A stretch of DNA of 33,334 nt, taken from the NCBI GenBank assembly GCA_020718205.1, contig DYSN01000033.1:1-33334 (forward strand), in the 5' to 3' direction. The position numbers and the translations under genes are program-made. The stretch's first letter is position 1, and every line of letters starts with the position of its first letter. The notes beneath the pieces are model-generated. The model saw only the letters and a list, made by a program, of their open reading frames with translations, did no database searches and was not told where the DNA came from. The stretch comes from Draconibacterium orientale. GTDB taxonomy: Bacteria > Bacteroidota > Bacteroidia > Bacteroidales > UBA12170. This document shows, piece after piece, positions 26,862 to 33,334 of this stretch.

Positions 26862-27089
26862 ATGCAACTGACTTATAAAATATTAATGCACAAAGAGCCG
26901 GAAGGCTCTTATACTGTTTCAGTGCCAGCTTTGCCAGGCTGTATGACCTATGGCGAAACGGTAGAACATGCCATTCAAATGGCAAAAGAAGCTATTGAGC
27001 TTTATATTGAGGAGCTTCAGGAGCGTGGCGAAGAGATTCCCGATGATAGCGAAACTTTGGAATACTCTTTAAACCTGCAAATGGCATGA
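26862..27089 (+). CDS. hicB: HicB-family antitoxin
   Basis: Small antitoxin of 75 residues with the HicB partial RNase H-like fold: YKILMHKEPEGSYTVSVPALPGCMTYGETVEHA continuing as AIQMAKEAIELYIEELQERGE (one block). It neutralises the HicA ribonuclease encoded immediately after it. There is no C-terminal DNA-binding domain, so operator binding would depend on another protein or on the complex. The stop and the hicA start overlap in ATGA (27086-27089). HicB first, HicA second is the less common order of such operons. Confidence 0.92.
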   Translation: MQLTYKILMHKEPEGSYTVSVPALPGCMTYGETVEHAIQMAKEAIELYIEELQERGEEIPDDSETLEYSLNLQMA

Positions 27090-27289
27090 ACTATTCGGCT
27101 AAAAACCTTATAAAAATATTACTACAAAAGGGCTTCTATTTTAAACGTGCCAATGGCAGCCATCATTTATATTTCAATGCTACAACTGGCAAAACGGTGA
27201 TAATCCCGGTGCATGGCAATAAAGACTATTCGAAAGGCCTTTTCTTTTCACTCCTTAAGCAGGCTGGGATTGATAAAAATGAAATTTAA
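27086..27289 (+). CDS. hicA: HicA-family mRNA-interferase toxin
   Basis: Toxin of 67 residues with a double-stranded-RNA-binding-like fold that cleaves mRNA. The family core is intact: the catalytic His region in RANGSHHLYF (His26/His27) and the C-terminal PVHGNKDYSKGLFFSLLKQAGI, in two halves of one block. It is translationally coupled to hicB by a 4-bp overlap. The module looks complete and probably active. Confidence 0.92.
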   Translation: MNYSAKNLIKILLQKGFYFKRANGSHHLYFNATTGKTVIIPVHGNKDYSKGLFFSLLKQAGIDKNEI

Positions 27290-27354
27290 TCAGTTATTGC
27301 AAAAAACAACGGAGCACGTAACTTTCGAACTGAGCTTTTTGATTATAGTTTGTA

Positions 27355-28050
27355 CTATTCAATTTTCGCCTTTTGTAATCCTTTTACAATTTGGATTATA
27401 ACCCAAATTAAGGGGCCAAGGACTGTTAAAATAGGAATAATCCCTTTCATGTTGCTTACTCCCTTAAAGATAACCAGTAATATAGTCGCTATAAAAATCA
27501 CTCCTATCAAAAGACCTATCGCTACCAGGAAAGTTCTATTTTCCATTATCAGCTTTTCTTTTTCGATAACTGCTGTTGTACTTTTCTTCTTATTGTAGCT
27601 TTCAATAGTTCGCTTAAAATGGGTCATAAATTTATCGAAATCATCATTGTCGTCATTATACCAACGGTGAAGTTGTATTTTACTACCTGATTTCAACCTT
27701 AATTTTAATGTGCTAAAATTATATGAAGATTCATATTTATACGATTTTAGCTCATCCATACGAACACGTTGTGTAAGTTTGGGCTTGCTGCCCCAGAATG
27801 GTTTCACCCAATCAAGTTGAAAGCCTTCTGTATCGGTTGAAATAAGTAATATTGCTTTTGCCGTGTACTTAGGGAAAATAAAAAGTGAACTAAATACTAT
27901 CGCAATAGCAAGAATCCCTAAAATGATCTGACCTGCAATACCATGTGGAATTAGAAGCATAGCTAAAGGGAATCCTGATAGCCACGAAGGTATAAGAAAA
28001 CAAGCGAACCTGATTTTTGAATAATGAATAACTCTATATTTCTTTTCCAT
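27355..28050 (-). CDS. Membrane protein with PH-like middle domain, possible immunity or partner protein
   Basis: I do not recognise the family. The 231-residue product has two N-terminal helices (about 15-35 and 40-60), a soluble middle of about 100 residues rich in beta strands (LKSYKYESSYNFSTLKLRLK, then SGSKIQLHRWYN) that resembles bacterial PH-like domains, and two C-terminal helices (about 173-195 and 203-222). It starts 5 bp after the interrupted gene at 28056-28802, clearly in the same transcript. Its converging neighbour is hicA, with 65 bp between. By position it could be an immunity protein for, or membrane partner of, the upstream product; this is inference only. Confidence 0.7.
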   Translation of the reverse strand: MEKKYRVIHYSKIRFACFLIPSWLSGFPLAMLLIPHGIAGQIILGILAIAIVFSSLFIFPKYTAKAILLISTDTEGFQLDWVKPFWGSKPKLTQRVRMDELKSYKYESSYNFSTLKLRLKSGSKIQLHRWYNDDNDDFDKFMTHFKRTIESYNKKKSTTAVIEKEKLIMENRTFLVAIGLLIGVIFIATILLVIFKGVSNMKGIIPILTVLGPLIWVIIQIVKGLQKAKIE

Positions 28051-28055
28051 AGCTG

Positions 28056-28802
28056 TTAATACCCAAAATTATTATCTATCCAACCATTAATTTCATCTCC
28101 TGCAACAAGTTGTCCAATACCCCAAACAGTCCCTCCAATAGCTGCACAAGTAACAAGAACAGGTGCTCCAAATACAGTTAAAGCTGCACCTCCAACACTG
28201 ATTCCTAAATTAACCCAAGTGGAAGTATTATCTGTGCCATTTGATACAGCTAGATAGGTTGATACACCAGAAGCAAAGACACTTAATCCTGTCAATCCGT
28301 TTCCAAGTCCTCGGGTAAGTCGTGAAGCATTTTTTGCATAATTCATGCTCTTCACATACCCACCATTATTTTTTACTTGTGAAAGTTTATAATAATTTCC
28401 ATTTTTACCTGTCCATCTTACATCTCATCCGGAATTATTATATGCCCATGTTCCACTAATTGTTGGATATGCTGAAGCTACACTTGCACCATTTGAAATG
28501 TAATCCCATGCATTAGCCCCTCCTCCCGAAACCGCAAACACATCCGGTTTAAAGATATCTGCTACCAAGCTTCTGTCGGGGGTAATAGCATAATAGTCGG
28601 ACAGAGGTTCTTCGTGTTGTGGCCATGTGCCAAATGGAATTTGATCAGCTGAGAGACTTAGTGCTGGGTTTTGGTTGGTATAGGTTACCTGATACGAAAC
28701 TCCACCATAACCCAATGGTTGCAAACCACCAGAAACGATATCCTGCTGCCACAAGCAACTATAAATCAACGATGTACTATCCATGTTTTTTAATGCAGCC
28801 AT
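28056..28802 (-). pseudogene. Unrecognised protein with glycine-rich hydrophobic C-terminus, split by in-frame TGA
   Basis: From the ATG at 28802 the frame reads 125 codons (MAALKNMDSTSLIYSCLW...), meets TGA at 28425-28427, then continues in the same frame for 122 codons (DVRWTGKNGNYYKLSQ..., ending DEINGWIDNNFGY) to the stop at 28056. The reconstructed product is 248 residues with no signal peptide. The C-terminal 90 residues hold hydrophobic Gly/Ala stretches (LGISVGGAALTVFGAPVLV, AAIGGTVWGIGQLVAG) like those of pore-forming or contact-dependent effector tips. One TGG (Trp) or CGA/AGA/GGA change would explain the stop. It has its own promoter at 28845-28873. The membrane protein gene follows after 5 bp. 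Confidence 0.65.
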
Positions 28803-28844
28803 TTTATTTGTAACTCAAAACCCACCAGGAGTTTAAGGGTTAAG

Positions 28845-28873
28845 CAAAGTTAGAAGTTTTTGGGTAATGACAA
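28845..28873 (-). promoter_or_regulatory. Promoter of the interrupted effector-like gene
   Basis: On the minus strand a TTG (28873-28871), 18-bp spacer and TAACTTTG (28852-28845) fit the Bacteroidota promoter pattern, with a leader of about 36 nt to the ATG at 28802. This supports that ATG as the true start and argues against the gene being the cut-off tail of a larger upstream one. Confidence 0.55.
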
Positions 28874-28909
28874 TAATGACTTATCAGTCTGAATTACTAC
28901 CACGATTCA

Positions 28910-29293
28910 TTAGCGTTGAAAAATAATAATAAGCAGCAATGGTAGTATTGTAGTCAATACGGAAAATGATAAGGATAAAATAATTCCTAAATTGTCGGGA
29001 AAAAGCTTCTTCATTTTTAAAACAATAACCAATCTTTCTTTTTTTGTATATATATAATCAATTAGCCACATAAAAAATATGCCAGACAAAATATAAAACC
29101 ATATTGGAATAGACGATTGAAGATTCTTTATAATAAAATGATCTATGATTAAAATGAAAGTATAAAACCATATTTCAATTAAAATGCCAATGCCATATGA
29201 AACTCTTTCAGACGGGTCTGAGTTTTTGAATTTTTTTTGTCTTTTTTTAAACCAAACAAAAAGATAGTAATAAAGATTATCAATTAGATACAT
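28910..29293 (-). CDS. Small membrane protein, unknown function
   Basis: A 127-residue product that I cannot assign. It has a basic, aromatic N-terminus (LYYYLFVWFKKRQKKFK), two hydrophobic helices (about 36-54 and 62-78), a short Lys-rich loop and a third helix (about 100-124). It is very AT-rich. It lies in the accessory island on the same strand as the interrupted two-gene module, 107 bp upstream of it. Single small membrane proteins in such places are often immunity or phage-defence parts, but nothing here proves it. Confidence 0.55.
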   Translation of the reverse strand: MYLIDNLYYYLFVWFKKRQKKFKNSDPSERVSYGIGILIEIWFYTFILIIDHFIIKNLQSSIPIWFYILSGIFFMWLIDYIYTKKERLVIVLKMKKLFPDNLGIILSLSFSVLTTILPLLLIIIFQR

Positions 29294-29333
29294 ATCATTT
29301 TGAAATTCGTGTGTAAAGTTATAGCATTTGAAC

Positions 29334-29364
29334 GAATTTTGGGTGGGCGATTTCTTTGTTTTTT
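29334..29364. repeat. 31-bp direct repeat, copy 2
   Basis: Second copy of the element at 26338-26368, with 2 mismatches. It lies upstream of the minus-strand gene at 28910-29293, as copy 1 lies upstream of ndh, and AAAGTTA again precedes it at a 12-bp distance (29315-29321). Confidence 0.85.
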
Positions 29365-29450
29365 ACAGATATTGACCAGAAAAAGCAAGTGGTTGATGGC
29401 TTAATATTATTTCATGGAGATTGTAAAGTGAAATGGGGGGCAAAACCTAT

Positions 29451-29458
29451 TATATTTG
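29451..29458 (+). promoter_or_regulatory. Candidate -7 promoter box for the RelE/ParE toxin-antitoxin pair
   Basis: TATATTTG fits TAnnTTTG exactly. The nearest upstream TTG (29421-29423) is 27 bp away, longer than usual. The leader to the antitoxin ATG at 29517 would be about 50 nt. Confidence 0.45.
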
Positions 29459-29516
29459 CAAGATGAGAAGCCTTTAAGACTAATTATAGAGCTATGGATT
29501 TTAATACTTTACCTAA

Positions 29517-29768
29517 ATGAACCCGAATACAGCAGAAATAAAAGACTATTTACATAAACTTATAGTTGAGACCGACGACGAGAATATTCTCAGCAAGGTT
29601 CAGGCCTATTTCACCACATTGCGAAGCAAGGATATAGATTGGTGGGATACGATTTCGGAAGCGGAAAAAGAAGCTATTCAATTAGGTATAAAGCAATTAG
29701 AGAATGGGCAAGGAATTTTGCATAGTGATGTAAAATTAAGCGCAGATTACCTACTCGGAAGGAAATGA
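29517..29768 (+). CDS. Antitoxin of a RelE/ParE-type system
   Basis: An 83-residue acidic, helical protein (MNPNTAEIKDYLHKLIVETD, DIDWWDTISEAEKEAIQLGIKQ) of the addiction-module antitoxin type common in Bacteroidota next to RelE/ParE toxins. The WWDTISEAEKEAI segment is what I recognise from these proteins. No classic ribbon-helix-helix is obvious. The stop overlaps the toxin start in ATGA (29765-29768), so the pair is translationally coupled. Confidence 0.82.
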   Translation: MNPNTAEIKDYLHKLIVETDDENILSKVQAYFTTLRSKDIDWWDTISEAEKEAIQLGIKQLENGQGILHSDVKLSADYLLGRK

Positions 29769-30055
29769 AAGATGTTATTATTATCTGGTCGCCTATTGCC
29801 CAGGAATCGTATCTAAAAATTCTCACCAATATTCTTGAACGCTGGACAATCAAGGAAGCAGAAGACTTTGAATCTAAAGTGGAAAGCCTGATTAAAAAAC
29901 TCAAAACGTTAAAACATATTTGCCCCGCTTCCTACAAACAGACACAGCTTAGGCGTTGCGTTATAACGCATCAAACATCATTAGTTTATCGTATTAGAGA
30001 AAATACCATAGAAATTGTGGCATTCATTGATAATCGAAGTGAACACCCATACTAA
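29765..30055 (+). CDS. RelE/ParE-family toxin
   Basis: A 96-residue toxin of the RelE/ParE superfamily. It has the usual helix pair followed by a beta sheet: IIIWSPIAQESYLKILTNIL at the start, then RRCVITHQTSLVYRIRENTIEIVAFIDNRS near the end (given as one block in two phrases). The Arg/His-bearing central strand and the terminal IVAFIDNRSEHP element are typical of the ParE-like branch, for which the target could be gyrase or mRNA. It follows its antitoxin with a 4-bp overlap and looks complete. Confidence 0.88.
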   Translation: MKDVIIIWSPIAQESYLKILTNILERWTIKEAEDFESKVESLIKKLKTLKHICPASYKQTQLRRCVITHQTSLVYRIRENTIEIVAFIDNRSEHPY

Positions 30056-30108
30056 GAATAATAAATCCAAGAATAAAAACGACTAATATAAAAACCCCAA
30101 AACCATAG

Positions 30109-30140
30109 TTGCATTATATCTTTGATAATTGTTATATTTG
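30109..30140 (+). promoter_or_regulatory. Promoter of the AbiE pair
   Basis: A -33 TTG at 30109-30111, 21-bp spacer and -7 box TATATTTG at 30133-30140 fit the Bacteroidota consensus, with a start near 30147 and a leader of about 12 nt. A second -7-like box, TATCTTTG, lies at 30117-30124 without a matching -33. Confidence 0.65.
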
Positions 30141-30147
30141 ACAATTA
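30126..30147. promoter_or_regulatory. Candidate AbiEi operator straddling the -7 box
   Basis: Perfect 7-bp inverted repeats TAATTGT (30126-30132) and ACAATTA (30141-30147) flank exactly the eight bases of the -7 box. A protein bound here would block RNA polymerase directly. AbiEi-type antitoxins are known to repress their own promoters through inverted repeats. Confidence 0.65.
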
Positions 30148-30158
30148 AATAAGATAAA

Positions 30159-30770
30159 ATGAATTATTTGCAATTTGAAAAATCGTTAAAAGATTTTCCG
30201 GTGTTCTCCATAAAGGACATTAAAAAGCAATACCCTGACTTTGATAGCCGCCGTTTGGTTGAATGGCAACAGAAAGGCTACATTAAAAAATTGCGAAGAG
30301 AATACTATTGCTTCAATGAAAATAAAAAAGATGAGAACTTTCTTTTTTTTGCTGCAAATAAAATATACACCCCATCATATGTTTCCATGGAAAGCGCCCT
30401 TGCTTTTTATCATTTTATTCCGGAAGGTGTTTTTACAACAACCAGTATATCAACTATTAACATTGCAAGATTCCATACTCCAGTGGGTGAGTTTTCCTAT
30501 AATCATGTTAAAAGCCCACTGTTTTTTGGGTATAGAATTTTTCAAACGAATCATTTGGGTATTAAAATTGCAGAGCCCGAAAAAGTATTGTTGGATTATT
30601 TTTACTTAAGAAAGATAAATTCGCCCGAAGAAATTAAGTCCCTTAGATTGAATGAAATCCAGATAAACGAAATGGTTAATTTCCAGACATTAGCCGGCTA
30701 TCAGAAAATTTTCAACTCCAAAACACTTGACAAAAGAATAACCCTTCTAAAAAAAATGATTCATGCTTAG
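30159..30770 (+). CDS. AbiEi-family type IV antitoxin
   Basis: Antitoxin of 203 residues. An N-terminal winged helix-turn-helix (FSIKDIKKQYPDFDSRRLVE, then WQQKGYIKKLRREYYCF) precedes the AbiEi domain with SYVSMESALAFYHFIPEGV and the EPEKVLLDYFYL block. In type IV systems the antitoxin does not bind the toxin directly; it represses the operon and counteracts toxin activity. Its gene overlaps the toxin gene by 8 bp (30763-30770). Such pairs can act as phage abortive-infection systems. Confidence 0.88.
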   Translation: MNYLQFEKSLKDFPVFSIKDIKKQYPDFDSRRLVEWQQKGYIKKLRREYYCFNENKKDENFLFFAANKIYTPSYVSMESALAFYHFIPEGVFTTTSISTINIARFHTPVGEFSYNHVKSPLFFGYRIFQTNHLGIKIAEPEKVLLDYFYLRKINSPEEIKSLRLNEIQINEMVNFQTLAGYQKIFNSKTLDKRITLLKKMIHA

Positions 30771-31545
30771 TTTAAATCAAATAAAAACGTATTACCCAGA
30801 GCAACTTCATATATATGAGCGCTTTATTATTCGGGAATATCTTCAATATAAGATATTGGAAATCATTTTTGAAACCCCCTTCAATAGAAAGCTATCCTTT
30901 CTTGGAGGCACATGTTTGCGGATTGTCCACCAAAACAGCCGCTTTTCAGAAGATTTGGACTTTGATAATTTCAACCTGTCTGTGGATGATTTCAATGCCA
31001 TAACTCAAACAGTAAGACAAGAGCTTGAGAGACTTGGCTATGATGTTGAAATGAAAAATATACTTAAGGGAGTTTACCACTGCTATATTCGATTCCCTGA
31101 ATTGCTTTATAATGAAGGATTAAGCAACCATAAAGAAGAGAAAATTTTGATTCAGCTTGATACAGAGGCGCATGATTTTATTTATCAACCCGATAAACCC
31201 ATCCTCAATAAGTTTGATGTTTTTACTCAAGTAAATGTGACCCCGATTGATATATTACTTGCGCAGAAATTTTATGCTTTACTGAATAGAAAAAGGAACA
31301 AAGGGCGCGATTTTTTCGATATTGTATTTTTGCTTGGCAAGGACGTTAAGCCAAATTTTGATTATTTAAAAGCCAAGATCGGAATCGAAAAACCTGGTGA
31401 ATTAAAATCGATTGTTTTGCAAAAATGTTTAGAGCTTGATATGAAAGAAATGGTAAGCGATGTAAAACCCTTTTTGTTCAACCCGAAAGATGAAAAAAAG
31501 ATTCTCCTTTTTCCTGAATTTATAGAACAAACCAAGCTGTTATAG
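30763..31545 (+). CDS. AbiEii/AbiGii-family nucleotidyltransferase toxin
   Basis: Toxin of 260 residues in the DUF1814 nucleotidyltransferase family. The catalytic set is intact: motif I LGGTCLR (49-54 region), SEDLDF with the metal-binding Asp64 and Asp66, and the later KFYALLNRKRNKGRDFFDI motif that carries the conserved Lys and Arg-Asp residues. Family members transfer nucleotides to RNA, tRNA acceptor ends in studied cases, and stop growth. It is coupled to abiEi by an 8-bp overlap. The pair looks functional. Confidence 0.9.
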   Translation: MLSLNQIKTYYPEQLHIYERFIIREYLQYKILEIIFETPFNRKLSFLGGTCLRIVHQNSRFSEDLDFDNFNLSVDDFNAITQTVRQELERLGYDVEMKNILKGVYHCYIRFPELLYNEGLSNHKEEKILIQLDTEAHDFIYQPDKPILNKFDVFTQVNVTPIDILLAQKFYALLNRKRNKGRDFFDIVFLLGKDVKPNFDYLKAKIGIEKPGELKSIVLQKCLELDMKEMVSDVKPFLFNPKDEKKILLFPEFIEQTKLL

Positions 31546-31795
31546 TTTGCTGGTTTGCAAGGTTAAGTATACTGTGTGTATGATAAATGTGAGCCATCCA
31601 TTCGCCAAAATTACTCCTGTGAATAAGCTTATTTCTACCTTTACAATTTAATATTTGTGTGTAAACAGGCTATGCAGGCTTTAAGTCAATAGAAGGAAGA
31701 ATTGTTGAGAACTTACGTTTTTTTGTTGTGCAAATCTGTTGGTAAATTTCTATGGAAAGCTGACTTTTGCAGGTTTCAATATAAAATATTAACCC

Positions 31796-33334
31796 ATGAA
31801 CAGTCAGTTTATTGACAGGTATATTCGTTTTCATGCCACCGAAGCTATTATAGCCAAAGGGGTGGAGCTCTACAGAGATAACAAAGCTACTTTGGTTGAA
31901 CTCGATGAAGACAAGGATTTTGCCGAATATCAGGTTCAAGGCGGACAAAATTATAGGGTTCACATCAAAGGCGTAAAATCGGGAAATATTTTAAATTCCT
32001 GCACTTGTCCCTTCGATTGGAATATTCTGTGTAAACATGCGGTGGCTGCTTTATTACATCTAAAAGAAATTCATAGCTATTCGCCTGCAGCAGAATCAAA
32101 GGTCATCATACCCCGCAAAAGAACTGAAGCTTCCATGCCACTTCCTATTCCCCAGTGGAGAAGTTTAAACCGACAGGTTTTGGGCATTGGAGAAACCTTC
32201 ATGAATTTTAAAATCGATGCTGTTTTACCACGAACAAAACCCGAAATAATTGATTATAGCGAAACTCATCTGGTAATAAGCATTGAATCGGCCAATTATT
32301 TTTATCAAAAAAGAAATAAAGTAACATTTGAGTTATCCGATGGCAAAGTCTATTCTCGTTCGGACGAAATATATAAAGGAAAAGGATTTAGTCTTTCCGA
32401 AATTTTTTGTCTTTTGTGGTTAATTAAGAGCAGCAACAGCGATATTCTGGCCTATTTTTTCGATGGAAAATTTGAACAGTTCAGAAATGGTTTGAATCTT
32501 GAATTCGATTTGGAGGATGATGAGAATTTCAAGGATTATTTTAAACCCGTATTTGAAGATAACAATCTGGTATTTGTAACACATAAGAAAGGCCTTGGCC
32601 TTGTTTCGCCCAATTTAACCGATTATAGGCTCAATGGGCTTAGCTTCTTGAAAAATGCTCAACATTCAATCCCCACCAAAAGCATATTCCGGCTTGGCTT
32701 TATGATATCAAAACGATCGGAAATTTCTGATAGTTTTCCGCTTACCATAAAGGCTATAATAGGGCAGCCAGGCAAAATCAAATCAGACCTTTTTAGCAAT
32801 CTGAATTATCACGAAAATATTTCATCCAACCAAAGCTGTCCGCTCACCGATGGGCAAACCCGCCTTCTTTCGCTTATTAAAGAACTGAATGCCAGTAATT
32901 TCAGCGTTAGGTTCGATTTGTTCGAATTAGCAAACAGTAAGAATGCCGAATTGATTACCGGAGAGCTTTCGAAAATGCAGGAATTGCAAAACAGGCTCAA
33001 CCTTATTCAAAGTATTTTCAAACTATTGGCCGATGAAAAACAAGTTTATATTTATAATGACTCCGGGTCTTTTGGAACCATAAAAAAGAAATCGCTCGAA
33101 AAAGTGCAGATATCAGAGCAGCCGCTATCCATTAATATTCAAGTTAATAGATCTCCTAAAAGCTTAACAGCTCAACCTTGTTTTTTAATGGATGGGAATT
33201 TGATTCCCATTTCGGATTTCAGCGAGAGCAGCATGGGTTTTTTTAATGCCCGAATCCAAAATACCATCTATGCCTACGATACCATCAATACCTGTTTGTA
33301 CATCAGCAATTTTCGGGTTCCCGTAAAAACAAGC
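31796..33334 (+). CDS. SWIM zinc-finger protein, probable N-terminus of a SNF2-type helicase (partial)
   Basis: An open frame of 513 codons from the ATG at 31796 to the window edge, with no stop, so the gene continues to the right. The start MNSQFIDRYIRFHATEAIIA and the SWIM zinc finger NSCTCPFDWNILCKHAVAAL (CxC then CxH, about residues 75-95) are of the type found at the N-terminus of bacterial Swi2/SNF2 ATPases of about 950-1000 residues in Bacteroidota. The middle is a mixed alpha/beta region matching the bacterial SNF2-helicase-associated part. The ATPase motifs themselves would lie beyond the window, so the helicase call is inferred. Confidence 0.8.
   Translation, partial: MNSQFIDRYIRFHATEAIIAKGVELYRDNKATLVELDEDKDFAEYQVQGGQNYRVHIKGVKSGNILNSCTCPFDWNILCKHAVAALLHLKEIHSYSPAAESKVIIPRKRTEASMPLPIPQWRSLNRQVLGIGETFMNFKIDAVLPRTKPEIIDYSETHLVISIESANYFYQKRNKVTFELSDGKVYSRSDEIYKGKGFSLSEIFCLLWLIKSSNSDILAYFFDGKFEQFRNGLNLEFDLEDDENFKDYFKPVFEDNNLVFVTHKKGLGLVSPNLTDYRLNGLSFLKNAQHSIPTKSIFRLGFMISKRSEISDSFPLTIKAIIGQPGKIKSDLFSNLNYHENISSNQSCPLTDGQTRLLSLIKELNASNFSVRFDLFELANSKNAELITGELSKMQELQNRLNLIQSIFKLLADEKQVYIYNDSGSFGTIKKKSLEKVQISEQPLSINIQVNRSPKSLTAQPCFLMDGNLIPISDFSESSMGFFNARIQNTIYAYDTINTCLYISNFRVPVKTS

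Noticed and set aside
28425-28802. 125-codon frame as a complete gene with the 99-codon frame (28056-28355) as another
   Set aside because: Both are in one frame, separated by a single TGA and 23 open codons, and only the first has a promoter; one interrupted gene is the simpler reading, though not proven.

Overview
The window comes from a member of the Bacteroidota, most likely class Bacteroidia. The evidence is a secreted hydrolase with a C-terminal type IX secretion (T9SS) sorting domain, lipoprotein signals of Bacteroidota type, several promoter-like TAnnTTTG (-7) boxes with few Shine-Dalgarno sequences, and protein sequences that read as Bacteroidota homologues throughout. There are no rRNA or tRNA genes and no CRISPR array that I can see. 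The first 26 kb is a mostly ordinary chromosomal backbone. The last 7 kb is an AT-rich accessory stretch.

Layout. (1) 69-7596, minus strand: a probable operon of a FKBP-type prolyl isomerase lipoprotein, a TetR regulator, a TolC-like outer membrane channel, a lipoprotein membrane-fusion adaptor and an RND pump, ending in a strong hairpin at 19-48. (2) 7957-9640, minus strand: an overlapping pair made of a GME-fold (DUF6873-like) protein and an Elp3-like radical SAM enzyme. (3) 9641-10146: a non-coding gap with a REP-like element whose two halves have each been tandemly expanded. (4) 10147-18039, plus strand: a CysN-CysC fusion with a degenerate kinase domain, a UDP-sugar 4-epimerase-like SDR, a T9SS-exported CocE/NonD hydrolase, a Na+/Ca2+ exchanger and panB. 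(5) 18054-21448, minus strand: an HD phosphohydrolase, a MacB-type permease without its ATPase, and pgk with a clear terminator. (6) 21867-23958, plus strand: a Fur-family regulator and a membrane sensor histidine kinase. (7) 23965-26297, minus strand: a DUF1295 membrane enzyme interrupted by one in-frame amber codon, and a type II NADH dehydrogenase.

(8) 26338-31545 is an accessory island. It holds an internally deleted XRE regulator followed by HicB/HicA, a two-gene module of unknown function (a protein with a glycine-rich hydrophobic end, interrupted by an in-frame TGA, plus a membrane protein), a small membrane protein, a RelE/ParE-type toxin-antitoxin pair and an AbiEi/AbiEii pair. A near-identical 31-bp direct repeat sits at 26338-26368, next to the ndh promoter, and again at 29334-29364, bracketing about 3 kb of the island. 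Palindromes that look like autoregulatory operators lie at the hic and abiE promoters; in abiE the two arms exactly flank the -7 box. (9) The right edge holds the first 513 codons of a SWIM zinc-finger protein, probably the N-terminus of a SNF2-type helicase, which runs out of the window.

The strongest candidates for something new are the two-gene module at 27355-28802, the GME-fold/radical SAM pair, and the orphan CysNC with an altered kinase site. All functional statements rest on sequence motifs read by eye; no database search was possible.
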